Shown here piece after piece: positions 42,398 to 45,763 of a stretch of 45,763 nucleotides of DNA. Each line of letters begins with the position of its first letter. Position 1 is the stretch's first letter. A program made the translations under genes and the position numbers. Below the pieces are notes generated by a model that searched no databases, was not told where the DNA came from, and was given only the letters and a program-made list of their open reading frames with translations. Origin of the DNA: Bacteroidaceae bacterium (GTDB lineage: Bacteria; Bacteroidota; Bacteroidia; Bacteroidales; Bacteroidaceae); the NCBI GenBank assembly GCA_017541265.1, contig JAFXZK010000056.1, forward strand, positions 1-45,763, given 5' to 3'.

Positions 42398-44602
42398 TTA
42401 TTTTGTCATGTAAACATCCAGCACACCACCTGACATGATTTGCTCATGGGTAATGGTGGTGCCTTTCAGCTGCTTGCCGTTCAGCACATACTTCTTCACA
42501 TAGATGGCCTTGTCGCTGCCGCCGTGGGTGCGAATGGTGAAGGTCTTGCCGTCGCGAACGGGGATGACAGCTTCCTCCACGATGGGCGAACCGAGCTGAT
42601 AGACACCGCCGCAAGGCTCTACCTGATAGAAGCCGAGGGCGGACATGATGTACCATGCGGACATCTGGCCAGCGTCCTCGTTGCCACACACGCCTGCGGG
42701 CTGGTCGGTGTAGAGTTCGTCCATGACCTGACGAATCCACTTCTGTGCCTTGCGGGGCTGGCCTACATAGTTATACATGTATAATATGTGGTGGCTGGGT
42801 TCGTTGCCGTGGGCATACTGACCAATGAGGCCGGAGATGTCGGGAGCTGCGCCCTCGCCCAAGTCGCTGCTGGCCGAGAGCAGGTCGTCGAGGCGCTGGT
42901 CGAGAGCCTTGTCGCCGCCCATCACCTCTGCCAAGCCCTTCACGTCGTGAGGAACAAGGAAAGTGTACTGCCAAGGGTTGCCCTCGGTGTAGTCGCGCGT
43001 CTGCTGGTTGGGGTTGAAGTTCGGGGGCAGCGGACGGAACTCGCCCTTCATATCGAGAGCACGCATCACGTTGACACGGCGGTCGTAGAGCCGCTTGTAG
43101 TTCATGCTCAGCTCGTAGAATCGGATGCTGTCCTCCTTGTGACCGAGTTTGCCAGCCAGCTGTGCGGCAGCCCAGGCTGCGATGTAGTACTCCATGCTCT
43201 TGCCGACAACCTCGCTCTCGCGGCCGTCGTAGGGCAGGTAGCCAAGCTCCGCCAGATAGTCCTTGCCGCGCAGGGGCACTCGACGCACCTTGGCATATTC
43301 CGTGGGAAGCATACTGGCGCAGACAGCCTCGTACGCCTCGTCGATGTCGATGTCGCCAGCCTCACCCTTCAGGATGATGTCGGCCAGCACAGGCACGGCA
43401 GGCTCACCTACCATACAATAGGTGTCGTTGCTCACCAAGTGCCATACGGGCAGCTCGCCCCACTCGCGGTATATGGCAAGCATCGTCTTGGCATAGTCGC
43501 GCATACGGTCTGGCATGATGATGGTGGCCAGCGGATGAGCAGCGCGGTAGGTATCCCAAAGGCTCCACGTCGTGAGCGTCGTGTAGTCGGCGCCACGATG
43601 CACCTTGAAGTCCGCGCCCATATAGTCGCCCGTCACGTCGCACCATATCTGCGGGTCGATCATGTAGTGGTACATGGCGGTGTAGAAGATGGTGCGCTCA
43701 CGCTCTGTGCGGAACGTCGCCTTGACGCGCGAGAGCTGCAGATTCCAAGCCTCGGCAGCTGCCTCCGCAACAGCCTCGAAGTCCCAGGCATTGCCCAGCT
43801 CGACGTTCATGTTGAGGATGGCATTGACCTCGCTTGTGGGCGAAAGCGCCACCTTTACCATCACCTTGTCGCCCGGATCGACCTCGAAGGTGGCCTGTCC
43901 GTACTTGGCATCCAAACCTGCGCACAGCCAGTGGTGCATGGGCTTGCTGAACTTCATGCAGAAATAGACAATCTGGTCGTTTGCCCAGCCATGGCTGCGG
44001 CGGTAGCCCACCAGCGTATAGTCGTCGATAGGGATGACACGTGTGTCGCGTGCCTCGTCGCCGATGGTGTTCTCCAGGTCAATAATGATGCGGGCGTTGT
44101 TGCTGCCCTTTGGGAAAGTGAAGCGATAGAGGGCGGTGCGCTCCGTGGCGGTCATCTCGCACATGATGCTGAAACGGTCCAACAGGACGCTGTAGTAGCC
44201 GGGCACAGCCGTCTCCGTCTCATGGCGGTATTCGCTGGCAATGCCTTCGCGGGAGAGTTCCAGATCACCGTAGGCAGGCATCAGGCCGATGTCGCCCAGG
44301 TCGCCGCAGCCGCAGCCGCTCAGGTGCATCTGTGCAAAGCCGATGATTTTCTTGCCACTCTCATGGTAGCCGGAGCACCAGTCCCAGCCCGTCTCAATCT
44401 GGTTGGGGCCGGCATTCACCATGCCGAAAGGCACGCTGGCGCCCATGAAGACATGTCCGTGGTCGCCCGTACCGATACGGGGGTCAACATACTGTCCGAG
44501 ATTCTCGGTTGCATTAGCATCAAGGCGTGCTTCTGATGCACGGTCTTCGGCCTGTGCCGTAGCGGCAAACAGCAGGCCGAGAAGAAGGAATTTCGTTTTC
44601 AT
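42398..44602 (-). CDS. GH92 alpha-mannosidase
   Basis: A 734-residue exported glycoside hydrolase (signal peptide about 1-18) of family GH92, calcium-dependent exo-alpha-mannosidases. Family hallmarks: YVDPRIGTGDHGHVFMGASVPFGMVNAGP, WDWCSGYHES, FAQMHLSGCGCGDLGDIGLMP, TLTTWSLWDTYRAAHPL and, near the end, GNEDAGQMSAWYIMSALGFYQV. Members act on alpha-1,2-, 1,3- or 1,4-mannose; the exact bond cannot be told here. It heads the minus-strand run GH92-GH125-transglutaminase, and has its own promoter at 44634-44664. Confidence 0.93.
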   Translation of the reverse strand: MKTKFLLLGLLFAATAQAEDRASEARLDANATENLGQYVDPRIGTGDHGHVFMGASVPFGMVNAGPNQIETGWDWCSGYHESGKKIIGFAQMHLSGCGCGDLGDIGLMPAYGDLELSREGIASEYRHETETAVPGYYSVLLDRFSIMCEMTATERTALYRFTFPKGSNNARIIIDLENTIGDEARDTRVIPIDDYTLVGYRRSHGWANDQIVYFCMKFSKPMHHWLCAGLDAKYGQATFEVDPGDKVMVKVALSPTSEVNAILNMNVELGNAWDFEAVAEAAAEAWNLQLSRVKATFRTERERTIFYTAMYHYMIDPQIWCDVTGDYMGADFKVHRGADYTTLTTWSLWDTYRAAHPLATIIMPDRMRDYAKTMLAIYREWGELPVWHLVSNDTYCMVGEPAVPVLADIILKGEAGDIDIDEAYEAVCASMLPTEYAKVRRVPLRGKDYLAELGYLPYDGRESEVVGKSMEYYIAAWAAAQLAGKLGHKEDSIRFYELSMNYKRLYDRRVNVMRALDMKGEFRPLPPNFNPNQQTRDYTEGNPWQYTFLVPHDVKGLAEVMGGDKALDQRLDDLLSASSDLGEGAAPDISGLIGQYAHGNEPSHHILYMYNYVGQPRKAQKWIRQVMDELYTDQPAGVCGNEDAGQMSAWYIMSALGFYQVEPCGGVYQLGSPIVEEAVIPVRDGKTFTIRTHGGSDKAIYVKKYVLNGKQLKGTTITHEQIMSGGVLDVYMTK

Positions 44603-44633
44603 TGTTCAGCTCATTTAATTGCAAATTTGGGTA

Positions 44634-44664
44634 CAAAGATACGAATAAAAGCCGTAAACCGCAA
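44634..44664 (-). promoter_or_regulatory. Promoter of GH92
   Basis: On the minus strand, TTG at 44664-44662, 20 bases, then TATCTTTG (44641-44634); leader about 26 bases to the ATG at 44602. Confidence 0.65.
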
Positions 44665-44819
44665 GCCCTCCGCAGAAATTCTTCGACCGGAGGAGCTTTT
44701 TCCTTTGCTTTTTTCCCATCAGCCAGCATCACGCATCAGCATCCGCAATGCAGAAAACCCTTTACATCAAAACCGGCAGGACGCAGGGCTTCCGGAGCGC
44801 ACCGCGTGCCACTTCCGTC

Positions 44820-44903
44820 ATAAGAGCGTGGAGTTATCGTCATAAGTCCCTGTACTTATCACCATAAGTCCCTGTACTTATCTCCCGAAATCCACGCTCT
44901 TTT
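44820..44903. repeat. Four-unit palindromic array, 22-bp period (array 4)
   Basis: Units start at 44820, 44842, 44864 and 44886. The inner two are identical (ATAAGTCCCTGTACTTAT); the outer two are inverted relatives (ATAAGAGCGTGGAGTTAT and a degenerate partner containing TCCACGCTCTT), so an 11-bp perfect inverted repeat encloses the array. Confidence 0.82.
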
Positions 44904-45114
44904 TGCCCCGATTCTTTGTTCCGTTTGACAGCACACCACTCTGTCATGACACTTTCTTAACGCTTCCCTCTCAAACACGCCATCCTAATCCACTGATTAC
45001 CAGCACAGATTCGATTTAAGCCCATTTCTTTCCTTTTCCGGCCTTACACACCACCGCGTCCACGAAAAGCCGTCAGAGAGAGGCGTGTTACGAAAAATCC
45101 TGACACACACAAAC

Positions 45115-45148
45115 AAAAAAACCGCTCCATCCTTCACGGACGAAGCGG
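45115..45148 (-). terminator. Terminator of the rpoA-rplQ operon
   Basis: On the minus strand, CCGCTTCGTCC and GGATGGAGCGG arms pair (with one mismatch and a G-U) around a GTGAA loop, followed by a run of seven Ts. It lies about 65 bases past the rplQ stop. Confidence 0.8.
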
Positions 45149-45214
45149 CTTCATTATTGCAATTTAGAACCGCACATTAAAAGTGCGCCTTGGTGCTAAA
45201 GCATCCTAGAATTA

Positions 45215-45709
45215 TTATTCTTGAGCTTCTTCGGCAGGAGCTGCAGTCTCTGCGACTTCTGCTGCGGGTGCCTCGGCTGCGGCGGGAGCGGACGCTTTCT
45301 TTGAAGAGCGGCGTGTACGCTTTGCCTTCTTCGCTGTCTTCAGCATGTTCTCATCGAAGTCAACAAGCTCGATGAAGCACATGGGAGCGGCATCGCTGGC
45401 ACGGAAACCGGTCTTGATGATGCGGGTGTAACCGCCGGGACGGTCGGCAACCTTCTCGGAGATTACCTTGAACAGTTCTGTGACAGCGTGCTTGTCCTGC
45501 AGATAGCTGAACACAACGCGACGCGAATTGGTAGTGTCCTCCTTCGACTTTGTGATGAGAGGCTCTACATACTTCTTCAAGGCCTTTGCCTTGGCGAGGG
45601 TCGTAGTGATTCTTTTGTGCATGATCAGGGAAATGGCCATGTTGCTCAACATTGCTGCCCTGTGGGATGCAGTACGACCCAGATGGTTGAATTTCTTATT
45701 ATGTCTCAT
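45215..45709 (-). CDS. rplQ: 50S ribosomal protein L17
   Basis: A 164-residue ribosomal protein. Residues 1-115 are classical L17 ([64 protein letters not shown]). A Lys-rich linker and an Ala/Glu-rich tail (about 130-164) follow, longer than the E. coli protein and common in Bacteroidota. It starts 6 bases after rpoA and is followed by a terminator, so it ends the alpha operon. Confidence 0.97.
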   Translation of the reverse strand: MRHNKKFNHLGRTASHRAAMLSNMAISLIMHKRITTTLAKAKALKKYVEPLITKSKEDTTNSRRVVFSYLQDKHAVTELFKVISEKVADRPGGYTRIIKTGFRASDAAPMCFIELVDFDENMLKTAKKAKRTRRSSKKASAPAAAEAPAAEVAETAAPAEEAQE

Positions 45710-45715
45710 GACTTT

Positions 45716-45763
45716 TTATTCTTTATCTAATTTGTACTTAGAAATATCGGTTCCAAACGACAG
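45716..45763 (-). CDS. rpoA: RNA polymerase alpha subunit, C-terminal end (partial)
   Basis: Only the last 15 codons are in the window (LSFGTDISKYKLDKE, stop at 45716-45718). The position immediately before rplQ and the lysine-rich ending match rpoA in Bacteroidales. The rest lies beyond the right edge. Confidence 0.7.
   Translation of the reverse strand: MSFGTDISKYKLDKE

Larger units (their letters stand above)
44603..45121. other. Gap between GH92 and rplQ with promoter and array
   Basis: About 500 bases without a credible gene. It contains the GH92 promoter, the four-unit 22-bp array 4 (44820-44903), and the tail of the rplQ terminator. Short open frames around 44602-44845 cross the promoter and repeat and have no protein features. 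I see nothing else identifiable in 44905-45110. Confidence 0.7.

Noticed and set aside
42788-44536. Long antisense open frame (582 codons) inside GH92
   Set aside because: It mirrors the codon pattern of the real GH92 gene on the other strand and has no recognisable domain, signal or promoter.

Overview
This 45.8-kb window looks like the chromosome of a gut- or rumen-type Bacteroidales, most likely a Prevotella-like genus. The grounds are the protein families present (DUF4956, DUF2490, FISUMP-type repeats, GH92/GH125, SPFH, Bacteroidales-type C1 peptidases), the rpoA-rplQ end of the alpha ribosomal operon at the right edge, and repeated use of the Bacteroidota -7 promoter box TAnnTTTG just upstream of starts. 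No phage, insertion sequence, tRNA, rRNA or CRISPR array was seen. The genus is an inference.

Layout, left to right. 1-683 is a gene-free stretch with two kinds of palindromic arrays. 684-9493 holds a two-module xylan esterase, an SPFH membrane protein, an M28 peptidase, a Gfo/Idh/MocA oxidoreductase, a cation diffusion facilitator and an MBOAT/SGNH acyl-transfer pair. 9558-19222 is a long minus-strand block: C1 peptidase, aminopeptidase P, GH5 mannanase lipoprotein, AraC regulator, sulfatase-maturase-type radical SAM enzyme, LolC/E-type permease, rbfA and a second C1 peptidase. 19399-21446 has a PIN toxin-antitoxin pair and a secreted duplicated FISUMP protein. 21772-25894 is a mannose/hexose operon (phosphomannose isomerase, ROK kinase, MFS importer). 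25908-28428 is frr-rsgA-argB on the minus strand. 28571-32792 is a five-gene operon built on a VTC polyphosphate-polymerase-like protein, a DUF4956 membrane protein and three exported proteins of unknown role. 32879-35877 is resB-ccsA-Dabb-rmlA on the minus strand. 35980-38180 is exodeoxyribonuclease III plus a flippase. 38292-44602 is GH92-GH125-transglutaminase on the minus strand, and 45215-45763 is rplQ and the end of rpoA.

Several genes point to plant and yeast or host glycan use: a xylan esterase, a beta-mannanase, alpha-mannosidases (GH92, GH125) and a mannose-to-fructose-6-phosphate route. The GH92-GH125 pair and the isomerase/kinase/importer operon fit one mannose economy, although they lie in separate transcription units.

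The most unusual content is the small-repeat ecology. (1) A C/G-rich palindromic element of about 35 bp occurs seven times, each time inside a protein-coding gene. I read it in all six frames and found no stop codon; four different frames are used here. (2) Four 84-bp arrays each hold four 18-bp near-palindromic units at exactly 22-bp spacing, with two unrelated unit sequences sharing one geometry. (3) A second array family has a 30-31-bp period. (4) Two ~110-bp inverted-repeat elements fill the gaps pepC-rbfA and frr-rsgA. (5) 7-bp and 8-bp tandem repeats fill many intergenic gaps, supply several stop codons and have entered some genes. None could be searched against a database here.
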